The translations under genes and the position numbers were made by a program. Below, in pieces: positions 36,224-47,546 of a stretch of 64,000 nucleotides of DNA. Where the stretch lies: NCBI RefSeq assembly GCF_030247195.1, contig NC_080671.1, forward strand, positions 300,587,934 to 300,651,933, given 5' to 3'. The notes beneath the pieces are model-generated. The model saw only the letters and a program-made list of their open reading frames with translations. It had not been told where the DNA came from and ran no database searches. Within the stretch, counting starts at the first letter, position 1, and each line of letters starts with the position of its first letter. The stretch is from Topomyia yanbarensis. Its lineage: Eukaryota > Arthropoda > Insecta > Diptera > Culicidae.

Positions 36224-36438
36224 GTTACATCCTAGTGACAGTATTCTCGCTGCTCAACTGCTGTGCTCAGCTAATGTTGATGACCATGCATCCATTTCCG
36301 GGAACACCATTACACGATGTAACTACAGGAATCATACTAGGATTATCATCATTAACCTTACTGCTCATAAGTTTGGGTATCGTCACTTCACGTTGGTGCC
36401 GAGCTCCTCCACCAGATAATCGGGTAGCAGTATGCTAA
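36224..36438 (+). CDS. spdo: Sanpodo, coding exon 2
   Basis: After a 256-bp intron with acceptor TTAATCAG, the split Gly codon is completed and the frame runs to TAA at 36436-36438. It encodes the third and fourth membrane spans (YILVTVFSLLNCCAQLMLM and TGIILGLSSLTLLLISLGIV), separated by a short loop (HPFPGTPLHDV), and a short tail ending RVAVC. Joined to exon 1 the product is 565 aa, with both termini predicted cytoplasmic. That agrees with the four-pass topology known for Sanpodo. Reading on past the exon 1 donor gives only a short tail with two spans lost, so splicing is required. Confidence 0.88.
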
Positions 36439-36517
36439 CTGAAGCAGTATTCCTTCGTAATTTAAATATTTATAATACGTTTAAGTTCAGTGTACGATTA
36501 ATTTATCTTGATTTATA

Positions 36518-36527
36518 ATAAATAAAA
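36518..36527 (+). terminator. Polyadenylation signals of sanpodo
   Basis: Two overlapping AATAAA hexamers (36518-36523 and 36522-36527) lie 80-90 bp after the stop codon. This gives a very short 3' UTR. Confidence 0.75.
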
Positions 36528-36607
36528 AATTCATTATCGCCCTTGCTTTGCTGTTGAAGAATTTATTTGAGTTCGTTGGATAGTGAATTGACATAATTTG
36601 GGCTTAA

Positions 36608-37248
36608 GGGGTTAAATACCTTTTTGCCAAAAAAATTGAAGAAAGTTTGAATTTATGTGTAAGTATGAAGCAATTGTTGTATTACATCAAAGTTATAGTA
36701 TTTTGATAGTACATCTTTCAGTGAAAAAAACAAGCATTAGCTTTTCCCCGAAACCCTTTTTAATTTAAGAGGTTTGCGGTGATCACGATGGAAGTTCACC
36801 AGATCAACAAAATCTCAAAACTCAAAAAAATCCTTTAGAATATTCATCTTACCTAATAATAAGTAATAATTTACGTTTTTCCTAAAAAAATCGATGTTTT
36901 AAGTTTTAAAAATTATATTTAAAAATTTTTATCTATGAAAAAATTAGGTAAAGGTACGAGAAAAATTATTCACGGACAATTGAAAAAAAAATAAAAATAA
37001 ATCGGTTGAGTAGTTTTTTGGTAATCGTTATCACGGAAAAGCCATTTTTGGAAAACGCCATTTCAATATCGAGTTTAAAATTTCATGCTGCTGTTGCTCT
37101 TGGCAGATGAAGCGCTTCAAAGCTCTGTAACTTTCGATCTATTCCTCGGATCTTAGCGAAAATTTTGGATAATATTCTCAAGGATTTGTACTTTCTGATA
37201 AAGTAATTTTTTCTCGAATTTTTTAAAAATTAAAATCTATGTAACCCC
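36608..37248. mobile_element. TTAA-flanked MITE (641 bp)
   Basis: TTAA (36604-36607) is followed by GGGGTTAAATA, and the right end ATGTAACCCC precedes TTAA (37249-37252). TTAA duplication with short inverted ends is characteristic of piggyBac-mobilised elements. It shares an internal block with 1827-2485. It sits only about 80 bp downstream of the sanpodo poly(A) signal. Confidence 0.7.
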
Positions 37249-37252
37249 TTAA

Positions 37253-38104
37253 TTAATTCCTCTAAATTGAACAATTAGGCGCTCTCCGCCATATGATATA
37301 TGTATATTTCATTTCCACTCGGTCTAAGATACTTATATTTTTATTACCATAACCATACCACCAAATGTTTCACCGTATTTGATAATCGATCGTGTCAAAT
37401 AGGACTTTGCAAATTCACCATTGAATTTTCTTCTACTTTGTATAAAATATAGGGAAACCCTAGGCTATTCGGACCTACCTAGGCAAATCGCCTTTTTAAG
37501 TAGGTAAATGTGAAAGAATATATCGGTCAAAGGTCCTAATTGTTAGTTTGAGACCTCAGCTACATACTGGAGCCATAAAAATTCATTTGCCCCATTTCAT
37601 GACAGCAATTGGCGACGATTTTCAAAACTCTACGTTTTCCATCCTTTTACAATGTAGGGTAATTCGGACCTCCCTACGGGGCAATTAAGACCGTCACTTT
37701 TTATAATGGAATTATGTTTACCTATGAAATCTTTATTTTTACCTATGAAACCTTAATTGAAGAAACTCCTCAAGAAGCAAAAAAATGTATTATGGGGGTA
37801 CCACCACTGTAGAATACAAAAAAATAGGCATATTTCGGTATTTTTTCTAGACGAAACAGGTTAAAACTAAACTGCGGTTCCTTATAACAATATCAAGCAG
37901 CGTACGTAGGATTTCGATATTTTGATTTTTCTTTTTAGTAAAAAATCGCTTAAAATGTTATAAAAATTGACACAAAATTGCTGATTAAACGTCCGACACT
38001 CGCGCCGTTGTATTTTGTGCAACACCTTCCGAAACTCTAGCGAAATCTTCTGTCAGCACCAGCGGTTGCTCATTCGGGAAGCCATTCGCGCGAGTGCCGG
38101 AGAA
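37253..38104. other. Intergenic sequence with short repeated motifs
   Basis: ATTCGGACCT occurs near 37468 and near 37662, next to TAGGG-type motifs, suggesting an old element. No ends could be fixed and no gene was seen. Confidence 0.35.
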
Positions 38105-38190
38105 TTAACCCTTGTGAAGGCAAGCTAAAATCCTAACATTAAAGGGCAAGCCGGGCCTCTCAGGCCCGTCTAAATTTAAGCTCCTTTTTG

Positions 38191-38850
38191 CCGTTCTCAT
38201 ATAGAAAGGTTATGCAATCGGTCGAAATTTCGACTTTTTAACCGAGACCCGCGCGGGCCAAATCTCTTATACCATTCGACTCAGTTCGTCGAGGTCGTAA
38301 AATGGCTGTATGTGTGCGTCTATGTATGTATATATGGATGTATGTATGTGCCAAACAATCTCACCGATTTTTCTCTAAGGTGGCTGGACCGATTTGTACA
38401 AATTTAGTCTCAAATGAAAGGTGCAGCCATCCCATCGGTCGCTATTGATTTTTTTATTGATCCGACTTCCGGTTCTGGAGTTACGTGTTGAAGAGTACAA
38501 TCACACTGCAAATTTCCATAGAAACTGATACCACCATGATGTCCAAATGATGCAATATATATTAAAATATGTGCAACATTACTTGGCTTTGCATGTCTAG
38601 ATCATTAATGACCCACCGAAGGCACTTCGACCACATTGGCCAGCTATGGCGGTTCTTGATGCCCCGGGGGAACTTACCAAGTTCCTAAAATAATGTCATA
38701 CCTATTTCTCAGCGAATTCTTTACCGATCTTTACAAACTTGGTTTCAAATGAAACGTACAGCATTCCCATTGGTTCCTGTTGAATTTCTAATTGATCCGA
38801 CTTCCGGTTCCGTAATCACAGGATGATGAGTACGAACACGCAGCAAATCC
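38191..38850. repeat. Dispersed composite repeat, copy 1
   Basis: It begins TTCTCATATAGAAAGGTTATGC and contains ACCATTCGACTCAGTTCGTCGA, ATGTATG-type microsatellite, CCGATTTGTACAAATTTAGT and GACTTCCGGTTC blocks in order. The last two blocks recur at about 38722-38815, so the unit is internally tandem. The same order occurs at 56057-56700 and 63171-63560. Non-coding. Confidence 0.7.
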
Positions 38851-39205
38851 CGATTTCAGTGTATAAGGCGATGGATGTAAAAAGGTTAATTTTTTTTCCA
38901 AAAGGTGAGTACTCGGAAGATCACGTCGACTGTCGATTGGTTCTGAGCTCCATTTCGTTTGAACACGACCAATAAATGTTTCTGGGTTGCTATTAATTTC
39001 TTCTGATGCATAACCGGAGTACATATTTAGATTCTTCTTCCCAGTCTGCATCAGATTCATTGTCGGAAGCAATATCATTCGCATCTTCTTCCTCGCTTAG
39101 CATATCAGCTTCGGCATCGTCTGCTGTTGAATTTGCTCGAATTTCTTCCATTATTTCAGATTCTTTGAGACGATTGAAAACATGGGCATATCGTTTTATA
39201 GCCAT
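38788..39205 (-). pseudogene. piggyBac transposase N-terminal remnant
   Basis: The reading MAIKRYAHVFNRLKESEIMEE is followed by a Glu/Asp-rich stretch (SEEEDANDIASDNESDADWE), then a change of frame near 39020 into GYASEEINSNPETFIGRVQT and KWSSEPIDSRRDLPS. The order of acidic region and the basic/aromatic xTKW motif is as in piggyBac-derived proteins. No catalytic aspartates remain, so it is not functional. Confidence 0.6.
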
Positions 39206-39810
39206 TTAAATTTTTTGTTGCTTTTAGATCCTACAATTTGAATAATTATGACAACTATAACACAAAGAATAGACAATAACGACAGAGTTAGGTTATGTTG
39301 TATCCAAATAATTGTCAAGTAGACCACAGTGGGTGACATAAAAGTATTTACCCAAAAAATATGACACACGTCACTATCGTATGCTATTTTTACATTTCTT
39401 ATAAAAGAAATGTATAGAATTCGCTCAAACTTTCAAGATTTTTTTCTTATAAGAAAATGTAAAAAGATAAAATCAATCAAAACATGAAAAAAATCCTGCT
39501 AATATGAAGATGAACTCTTCAAAATGTTGGATAAATATTAATGTATAAAACCCGTGGTATTCCTAGTAAATGTTGCATGCACACCGGGCCTGCCAGGCCC
39601 GGCTTGCCTTTTTGTGCATATAAAAAATTCAAACATAGCTGCGCATCACTCCATCGATGAAAATTTCACAATTCTTTATTTTTGTTATAGATTTCAAAGC
39701 TACTTATCAAAATTTCCATGCCCAAGCTTATACTGCATACACATTTTTTTGTAACTAAAAAATTGTAACGTGCCGGGCCTCTGGGACCCGGTTGCCTTTT
39801 TGAGGGTTAA

Positions 39811-42800
39811 AAAAAAAATAGCCAATAAAAAATAAAATTCTACGTGCGTCGCTGGAGAAATCAATTTTGAATATACTGTACAAATTTCAAAACGATCAAA
39901 AATCGTTTGATCGAGTTATTAAGATTATGTTTTCGGATATACATAAGAGGTGTTGCGACAGAATTGAAAATTAGAACATTTTGCAATTATTGTCGCTGCG
40001 GCTTTTTGTTATATCTTAAAGCATATATAACCCTTTAAAAGAACTTAATCTGGTTAGTCACATCTGACGAATGGCGCATCATGTATTTTCTTTGCTGTGG
40101 TGTGGCAATCGTGGTTGATGGAATGGGCGATCCGAACAGCCCGTATGCTCATTTCGCATAAAGTGGTGAGCTTCTTGAAAATATCACCATAAAATAGGAG
40201 CCACAAGCACTCCAAAATACTTACTTGTTATTTTTCACTTTTATTTGTTAGCATTGTAATGGTTTTACTATTATAATGATTTTTGTTTTGCGGATGGCAA
40301 AAAATGAAACACGTTGTATTTCTATTCTAAAAAACCCTGCAGAATGAGATTCATCTGACAAAACTAATGTTTCAGAATGGCGCTTCCACGAATATGTACG
40401 ACAGTCAGAATATTTATTACGATTTTCTGAGATTTCGAGGAGGTCTGAATTACCCCTATGGTCTCAATAGTAGAGGGTTTTTCCGACCAAATACTATTAT
40501 TAAAAAGAAGAAACTTCTTGTAATCCTTGCGGATAGAGAATGTACCTGGTTGATCTATCGTGTCAGTAGCGCACGTTAACCCTTGTTTATTGAAATAGAG
40601 TTCGATGTTTGCAATGAATTATAGCATTTTACAAAAATTAAGTCGCAACGTAATGCAATTTTTTTTAATTCGTTTATTTGAAAAGGCTCAAAGCGTTAGC
40701 TTAAAGGAACTAGACAGTCTTTTGTATATTTACCTTAAATATAGAAAAAATATTCTATTTATGTGTCGAATTCAGCGCACGCAGCTTTAAGTACGTGGGC
40801 GATCCTAATAGTATTTGAAGATATCATCCTTGCCTGTCGAGACATCGTGCGCATGGTTTGCAATGATTGTTCGATGGCTTGAGGGTATCAACGACGATCC
40901 GTCCTCTGCTTTTCAGTTATTGTTGGGTACAATTTGCTGCCAGTAATCTGGTTCGGTGGTAAATCCGTGTGATGGCACGAAGTATCTGACCTTGAAATTC
41001 CAGAAATGACACAAAAGGTTTTTCGTCCATGCGATAGCTGCTGCTAGTCCATTGTGTTGTAACGTTAGTAAGATGCGTGTAGTTTGTGTGGTGGTTGAGT
41101 CAAGACTGTAATGCAATTTATTTTTGCTTCGATTGACATTTCTCCATTTCCCATATCCTACAATTGTTTGACGAATCAACTTGTGATGGTGACTATGAAA
41201 AGTGTTCCTGGTCGCTTTGGCCACTTCGGAAAATTTAATCAGTAGTATTCTAACAATGTCCCGAAATGATTTTAAAGATTTTCGAGGCTTTCTCAGTTGA
41301 AGTTTAATTCAAATTGTTAAACAAACAAACTTCAATTATTATGAATATTGAACGTTTTTTAAACTTTTATTTATACATATTGTAGATTTAATACATAATT
41401 AGAATTGCAACTATTTTTGAACTTATGAACTCGGTGGTTCATATTGCATCATATGAACACAGCTAAGTTATTCGAAAATTTTATTCGTTATTTTTGTAAT
41501 AATAATATGAGCAGTGTTCACGTCATGTAAATATCAACGTAGTGTGGCTGTCAATGAGATGTATTTACCAAATGAGTAAAGATAGTTCGTTAAATTGTGA
41601 CTACTGAAAAGAACTGTTGTTTCTTCACAAACGTATAAATGTACTTGATGCGTTGCTACACCTGAAAAAAATAATTCAAAAAACTTCAATTTGTTGTACG
41701 TGTTTAGCGGATATTCGGTAATACAACTTTCACAACAATGGGACACGTGTACGAAAACAAAATTATTATTCTTGAATTTCGATCACTTTTTTCTGAGGAT
41801 CAGAAGCTGCCAAATATGTGGCCAATGCACAGTGGGATAGGAATGAAAATTAACAAGACAAAACCTCTAGCGTTTTGGGTGCACATTTTTTTACTTGCTG
41901 TGTCAGCCAACCCAGGGACAACTTGACAGATAGTGCTTGTTTCATATATGTACCACCGATTTGATGGTGGCGCTAGTATGCTTTCTCTGTACGAGTACCA
42001 CGAACAACGAAACGAAAAAGTTTCAAGAGAAAAGCGTGTTTCGTTACGTGTGTTATGAACGCCGTCAATGCGACTAGAACAACATTTAGAAAAAACATAT
42101 TCCAAAATGTGGACAAAGAAAACTATTAATAGAGAATAAATGTATCCCTAACTGGAAACCGTCAGCAAAGTTGCATAAATCTTATTATAAATTTAGCTGG
42201 AAATCGTTGTTTTTAGCAACCGACTCTCTTCCTTCCCAAAAATGTTTTTGTTTTCTTGTAGTGTGAAGTTTTTAGTCGGTAAATCATTGGTGATTTTTTC
42301 TCGAGAAATATAAATCAAAAACATTTTTGGTCAATGAAAGTAAATCACCAAGCTTAACAATTCGTGAACCTAAGACATCTTGTTTCAAGTTCATTAAGAA
42401 CGTCAAGAATTCTAGTGTTATGATCGGGAAAATAAAGAATATATGTAGGATTTTCTACCTATTTAACAAAATTTGTTTTGAATAGAATTTGTGTGCTCTT
42501 ATCAGAATTCTGGCAGCAAACCGGTAATGCTCGGTTTCAGCAAGAATGCTGCCAGGAATGTACAATTTTGTTCGACTCCTGCCAGAGTTTTGTTCGACTT
42601 TTGCAATAATTCTGTCCGGAAGATATTGCGATGATTTTGGTACGAATCTCTTCAGAATTATTCTGGCGTTTTACTCGGCTTGGCAGTCTGATAGAAACCT
42701 CACGGAACGGCATCTACCGAAGGATTTCATGTATGAGGAGATGTTGATTCGATTCGGAAGATTTTCGGAAATTCCAATATAAGTGGAAGTGGATTGATTT

Positions 42801-43021
42801 TGAAAGTCATCTTCTTGTATTTCCGAAAATCGAGTTTATTTTATTTTGGATTTTTTCAAATCAAAATGGAATATATGTTTCTGTTCAGGTATGGCATAAT
42901 GAGGACAGCTTCTAATTTAAACAGCAAAATATATTTGATGATAGAAATGCTTAAATTGTTTATTTTTTACAGATGTGGAAAATAATAAATGGCATGCGCC
43001 TTTTTCAAATTTTGCTTTTTG
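39811..43021. other. 3.2 kb of AT-rich intergenic sequence
   Basis: Several frames of 60-100 codons are present, but none shows a domain, splice context or composition that would support a gene. A local imperfect palindrome lies at 41951-41962 (ACCGATTTGATGGT type). Confidence 0.4.
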
Positions 43022-43178
43022 TTTCACCTAAGTCAAGCTAAACCTTCATGAGTGGTCTAAATTCATGAAACTATCCGGATCACGCGAGGAAAGAATATAT
43101 CCGACCAATTGGAAAGTGTCAGCTTTGCATCATACACAGCCGATCCTTCTCTCCGATAGGCTTAACAGAATCTCCTAC
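43022..43178. repeat. Dispersed repeat, inverted copy of 23268-23425
   Basis: It contains CGAGGAAAGAATATATCCG and GGAAAGTGTCAGC, the complements of blocks at 23330-23380, in the reverse order. Confidence 0.65.
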
Positions 43179-43310
43179 TCTTTGCTCAACGCATTGACTC
43201 AAATGGTATTGCGATAATGGGGGTACTCGATTAGAGATTTTACTGCGCTCAAACAGAAGATTTTCACCATTCTCAAGACAATTTTGTTATTATATTGGCT
43301 CTTAATAAGA

Positions 43311-43358
43311 GGCGAATGACCTTAAGGTTAAAACCTCTATAATCGAAATAAAAAATGG
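43311..43358 (+). mobile_element. LINE or SINE 3' tail fragment
   Basis: GGCGAATGACC followed by AAGGTTAAAACCTC and an A-rich tail, like that at 13001-13053. Confidence 0.4.
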
Positions 43359-43359
43359 A

Positions 43360-44132
43360 CCTTAATAACAAATCAAAGAAGCTGAAATAATAAAATTATT
43401 ATTGTGATAATGTGGTACCCTTCTTAATACGGTAAAAACGGGTACATTACACCATTCAATTTTATAAATGGATTATGATGATTAAATTGTTATGATTACA
43501 TAATGTTATTTTTGTTACTACATATTACGCATCTCTCACCTGATTTTTTTTACGAATTCCCCAAATCTCCGTGTAATTATTTGAAAGCTGTCTTTATTAT
43601 GGTTGAGGAACGTCAAATGTGGGATGAATGGTTGCTACGTATACTGTAGTAAAAAATTACAGTTATGTTTCTTTACCATGAAGCGTTCATTTTTGACATT
43701 TTTTTTTGTTATTTTATGACAACAATGACTTCAATTGTTCTGGTGTGAATTTGGTTATTTTCAGTAGTTTGTATGAATTATGGCGAATGGGATCAAATCT
43801 CCACGAATTTGAAGGGATCAAGTGAACCCATAGCATCTATTTCAGCAAACTTTAGTAAAAATATAGTTGAACAAAAGAATCAGCTCAATCATAACGTATT
43901 CATATAATTGACAGTCTCCTGTAATTCTGTATGCAAAAGTAGAGTATGTAATGGGTGATTTTATCAATTTTATAAAAGTTTGAAAATTTGGAAAATAAAT
44001 CTTCTTCAGTTCTTCTGAGATTTTTTTTTTAAATCGGTAAAAAATCGGTTACACAAGTCCAATTTCTTTTTTCTGTGTTAATGAAATTTATGTTTAGACA
44101 AAACTACGCAACTTTATAGTATATTCGATCAA
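43360..44132. other. AT-rich intergenic sequence left of the LTR element
   Basis: No gene or delimited repeat was recognised. Confidence 0.4.
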
Positions 44133-44136
44133 TGTA

Positions 44137-45175
44137 TGTTACAGTAAAATGTGTAATTTAAATGTAAAAAGGGAGGAATAAGAGATTAGTGTGTACTGCA
44201 AGAGGTGGGCATTTGACAGCCCGCTTGAAAACAAAAGATCGCTGCACAATTTGCTTGAAAACAAATCCCCGGAAGAACGGGTGCCAAAATAAAAATGGAT
44301 AGTCGGAGAAAAGAGTTGACCGAGTACGGTCGGTGGCGGTCTGCGATTCCCGCCAGAAAAAAAGGGAGTCTGAAAAAAAGTCGACGGAGAGCGGTGGTAT
44401 TTCTCCCCGACGGGAGGCGTCAAAAGGAAAAAACGCCACGAGTGAGTGAACGGTCGAGGTCGGGCCGTAGTGCGACCGCTATTGCAAAATTGGTACCCTT
44501 TTTCCCACAAAGGCGAGATTCGCCCGGCAAGTTTCGTGGTGGACGGAAGTGAAATTAGGTTGGCCGAAACGAACGCGCACGTGTGCCTATTCTTGCTTCG
44601 GCCGGATCAAAAGGCTAGTTTTTCCATCCCCTTTTGCTTGGGTCTCGTCGCAATCGTCCTGGCGGTCATCGGTGTGGTGAAAATAACGGAGACATTTCAG
44701 CCGTGCGCTCTGCGATCGGGAGACAATTTTGATTATCGCCAGCGACATCAACAAAACTGCGCTCGTGTTCCCGAGACCCGAAAAAAGCGAGATTCGGAAG
44801 TTCCGGAACTTTCGACGAGGCCGAAAGACGTGTTAGGTCGAGCAGCATTGAACGGGAATTGACCTGGCAGGTTACAATTAGTTGGCGCTATCATCGAACG
44901 CACCGGCGACGACGGTGAACGAATCGACGCAGTCAAGACCGTCCCACCTCTCCATCAGCCGGCCTCGTTATGCAGGCGCACGTATGGTGAAGAACGACTG
45001 CCAGCCACGAGACATGACAGTGATCTGCTTGGTCCCAAGATGACCCACGAGATGTGATCGTCAACTACCGGTGAGTCTGCACATTATCTCTTCCCTCTTA
45101 CAATAACATATTTATATTTGTGGGATTTCGCCTTTTGATTTGGGTAAAAAAGAGCCATATACATATTTTGTTACA
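44137..45175 (+). repeat. 5' LTR (1039 bp)
   Basis: It runs from TGTTACAG to TTGTTACA and aligns base for base with 52610-53648. The only difference found is G at 44417 against C at 52890. Small open frames within both LTRs are shared by this identity and are not separate genes. Confidence 0.95.
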
Positions 45176-45176
45176 A

Positions 45177-45187
45177 TGGCGCCCAAC
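45177..45187 (+). other. Primer-binding site, tRNA-Lys type
   Basis: TGGCGCCCAAC begins one base after the 5' LTR. It is complementary to the 3' end of a lysine tRNA over about 11 bases; the following bases diverge. Confidence 0.75.
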
Positions 45188-45296
45188 ATAAAATCCCACA
45201 TGTTTATTTGAGCCAATTAGTAGATTAGTGTAACATTAAAGATTTGTGGTAGTAATTAAGTTTAGTTGGTTTGCGATCCATTAAGAAACTTTTAGG

Positions 45297-47509
45297 ATGG
45301 ACTTCACCCATCTAAATGACGAAGAGATCAACTACGAGTTGGCCTTACGTCACATGGTTAATCTAGGTTCTATGACTCATAGAGTCAAAGTTCAAAAGTT
45401 GAGGGCCGCTGTTCAAGATGACCGGACCCGAAACATTTTTCACAACAGTTCGGATCACGTTATGAGTCCAACTGTTAATATAGAATCCTGTCAGGTAGCC
45501 ATTTATGAGCTACAGAAAGCTGTCGGACCTGCTCTTCAGAGCACCGACAAGCAAAATTTAAGTCAATTACGGTCGCGACTCGTACATTATAGGAACAGGT
45601 TGGCATGTCTCAAGCCGCCGGGTTTCCTAGCAAACGCGCACAGATCGCTCGACGCGCTTGTCAGAGTGTTAATCAGTGACGTGAACAGTGCTTTAACCAA
45701 TCCAGTGAGTGTGGCAGGTTATGGAAGTGCAGGAGGGGCAGTGCCAAAAACCAATCGGCAGCTGCTAGCGGACGAGAACAATCCAACGCAAGACGATAAC
45801 GGCGCCAGGGCGACTGGACCGGTCGCGTCGACAGAGCATAGCAGAAGAAGCAGTCAACATACAACGCTTCCGGCATCCAGCTCGTTACTATCCGCGAGCC
45901 GAGGGCAAGGTGCTCTCGAATTGGACTTCTCCGGCAGACGTTTCTATAGCGATCACGGACGGATTACGACAGAGTCACATTACACGCCGCCACCACTGGA
46001 CATTCCACCGACTCCCAGGAGTGTTTACAATCACGAGCGGTGGGACAATTCGCGCTTAGCGGATCAGCAAGAAGAGGAGAGAGCCGGCTGGAATTCGATC
46101 GATAACCAACGCAGGTCGGAACGAAACGACCGAACAGGAACAGCCAGCGGCACGAGAGGAAACAGGAACGTATGGGAAGAGTACGACCAGCTGCGCGATG
46201 ATTTACTGCATCATCTACTGCGGCGAGACACCAGAACGGCGAGCGATCGGGGCGACGAGAGGCGCACAACGAAAGCAGTACACAACTGGCCATTCAAGTT
46301 TCGGGGAGAGAAGGACACAACGTCGCTAAACATATTCTTGGACCGAGTTGAAACATTCGCTAGATCGGAAGGGATGAACGACGACACCTTATTGGCATCG
46401 ATCAAACATCTGTTACAGGAAGATGCTTTGGATTGGTACGCACGAGCCATGGCGCAGCACACATTACTTTTCTGGGAGGCATTCAAACGGGAGATACGGA
46501 AGGAATTCCTACCCAGTGGATATGCACAGATTTTGCGCCTTGAGGCTTGCTTCCGATTCCAAGGACCCAACGAGGCATTTTCGAAATATTATAGGGATAT
46601 CGCAGCATTATTTCGGTTTGTTACGCCACCGATGTGCGAGGAAGAGAAGTTTTTCATCGTAAAGAAAAACATGAATGCCGATTATGCAGCGATCGTGACC
46701 GCAGCCAGACCACACACTATACAGGAAATGGTGGAAATCTGCACCAGCTACGATGAAACGAGGATGCTTCTGAACAGGCAACGCAGGGTTCCAATTCCGC
46801 ACAGTGCGCTTTTAGAGCCTAGTTTCGCAACACCCACTGTTGTACCAAGACCAGCACCGGCAATGCAGCATCAACCACGGTTCGGCAGGGTACACACAGT
46901 AGAGCTGGAGGAAAACGCGGCAGGCGGATTGGTCGACGGGCAAAATTCCTCGCTCGATGAAGAAGGAGCATACTCGCAACATGATGACGGATACTGGCAG
47001 CTGAAGATAGACCAGCTCACGGAGCAAGTCAGCGCGCTGAAGATGCAGTTGACGACGAGGAACGCTAGACCAACGTTTACGTCAGCACATAATTTAGAGA
47101 AGGCGAACGCCGCACAGCAGCACAGACAATACGCGCCACAACTACTCACGCAGCAGACACAGCGTCAGTACAGCAACTCACGCAGCAGACACAGCGTCAG
47201 TACAGCAACCAGCTACAGAGACAGCAACCTCCGCCTGCGCAGCACCACTCTCGGGAGTTGCAAGCTCCGCAGAACTCAGCACGAGGAGAGCAAGACAGAG
47301 CCGGGGAAAACAGAGCAGATCCGATAGACCAGAGACGTACGGGGATGATCTGCTGGAACTGCGATGAGGAAGGACATCGTTTCATGGATTGTGCAAAGCC
47401 ACAGGCAATTCTTTTCTGCTATCGTTGTGGACGAAAGGGATACTCTCTGCGCAGCTGCATCACGTGTCGGACAGATGCGGGAAACGCTACCGCGGGGAAT
47501 CTGCAATAG
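45297..47509 (+). pseudogene. gag: Retrotransposon gag, frame broken
   Basis: The first frame (45297-47327, 676 codons) contains a disordered Arg/Gln-rich N-terminal half and a typical retrotransposon capsid region at about residues 330-480 (WPFKFRGEKDTTSLNIFLDR, ALDWYARAM, FWEAFKREIRKEFLP). A coiled coil (QLKIDQLTEQVSALKMQL) follows. Then a 32-bp tandem duplication (47144-47207) throws the reading off and leads to a stop at 47327. The nucleocapsid lies in the displaced frame (47258-47509) with two zinc knuckles: CWNCDEEGHRFMDC, and CYRCGRKGYSLRSC where Tyr replaces the usual His. This copy therefore should not make a full Gag or Gag-Pol. Confidence 0.88.
47144..47207 (+). repeat. 32-bp tandem duplication within gag
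   Basis: Two exact 32-bp copies, 47144-47175 and 47176-47207, both starting ACTCACGCAGCAGACAC. As 32 is not a multiple of three, the second copy causes the gag frameshift. Confidence 0.95.
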
Positions 47510-47546
47510 AGGGTAAGGAATCTCCGCAACCAATAGAAAACCCCTC
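47479..47546 (+). promoter_or_regulatory. Programmed -1 ribosomal frameshift signal, gag to pol
   Basis: The slippery heptamer GGGAAAC (47479-47485) is phased G GGA AAC in the nucleocapsid frame. After a 6-nt spacer, GCGGGGA (47492-47498) can pair with TCTCCGC (47521-47527). GAGGG in its loop (47509-47513) can pair with CCCTC (47542-47546), giving an H-type pseudoknot. The gag stop TAG lies in the loop at 47507-47509. A slip of -1 enters the pol frame exactly. Confidence 0.85.

Larger units (their letters stand above)
38109..39806 (-). mobile_element. Decayed piggyBac-like transposon
   Basis: TTAA (38105-38108) is followed by CCCTTGTGAAGGCAAGC, and the other end, read inward, is CCCTCAAAAAGGCAACC after TTAA (39807-39810). 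Next to each end lies a GC-rich palindrome (GCCGGGCCTCTCAGGCCCG at about 38140; CCGGGCCTCTGGGACCCGG at about 39773). A third such hairpin lies at about 39586. Minus-strand frames at 38788-39205 carry an acidic N-terminus typical of the family and a segment FIGRVQTKWSSEP like that before the DDE domain. The rest of the transposase is missing. A dispersed repeat has been inserted from about 38191. Confidence 0.75.

Noticed and set aside
44295..44862. Open frames shared by both LTRs
   Set aside because: They are present because the LTRs are duplicates. They have no recognised domain and lie in regulatory sequence.
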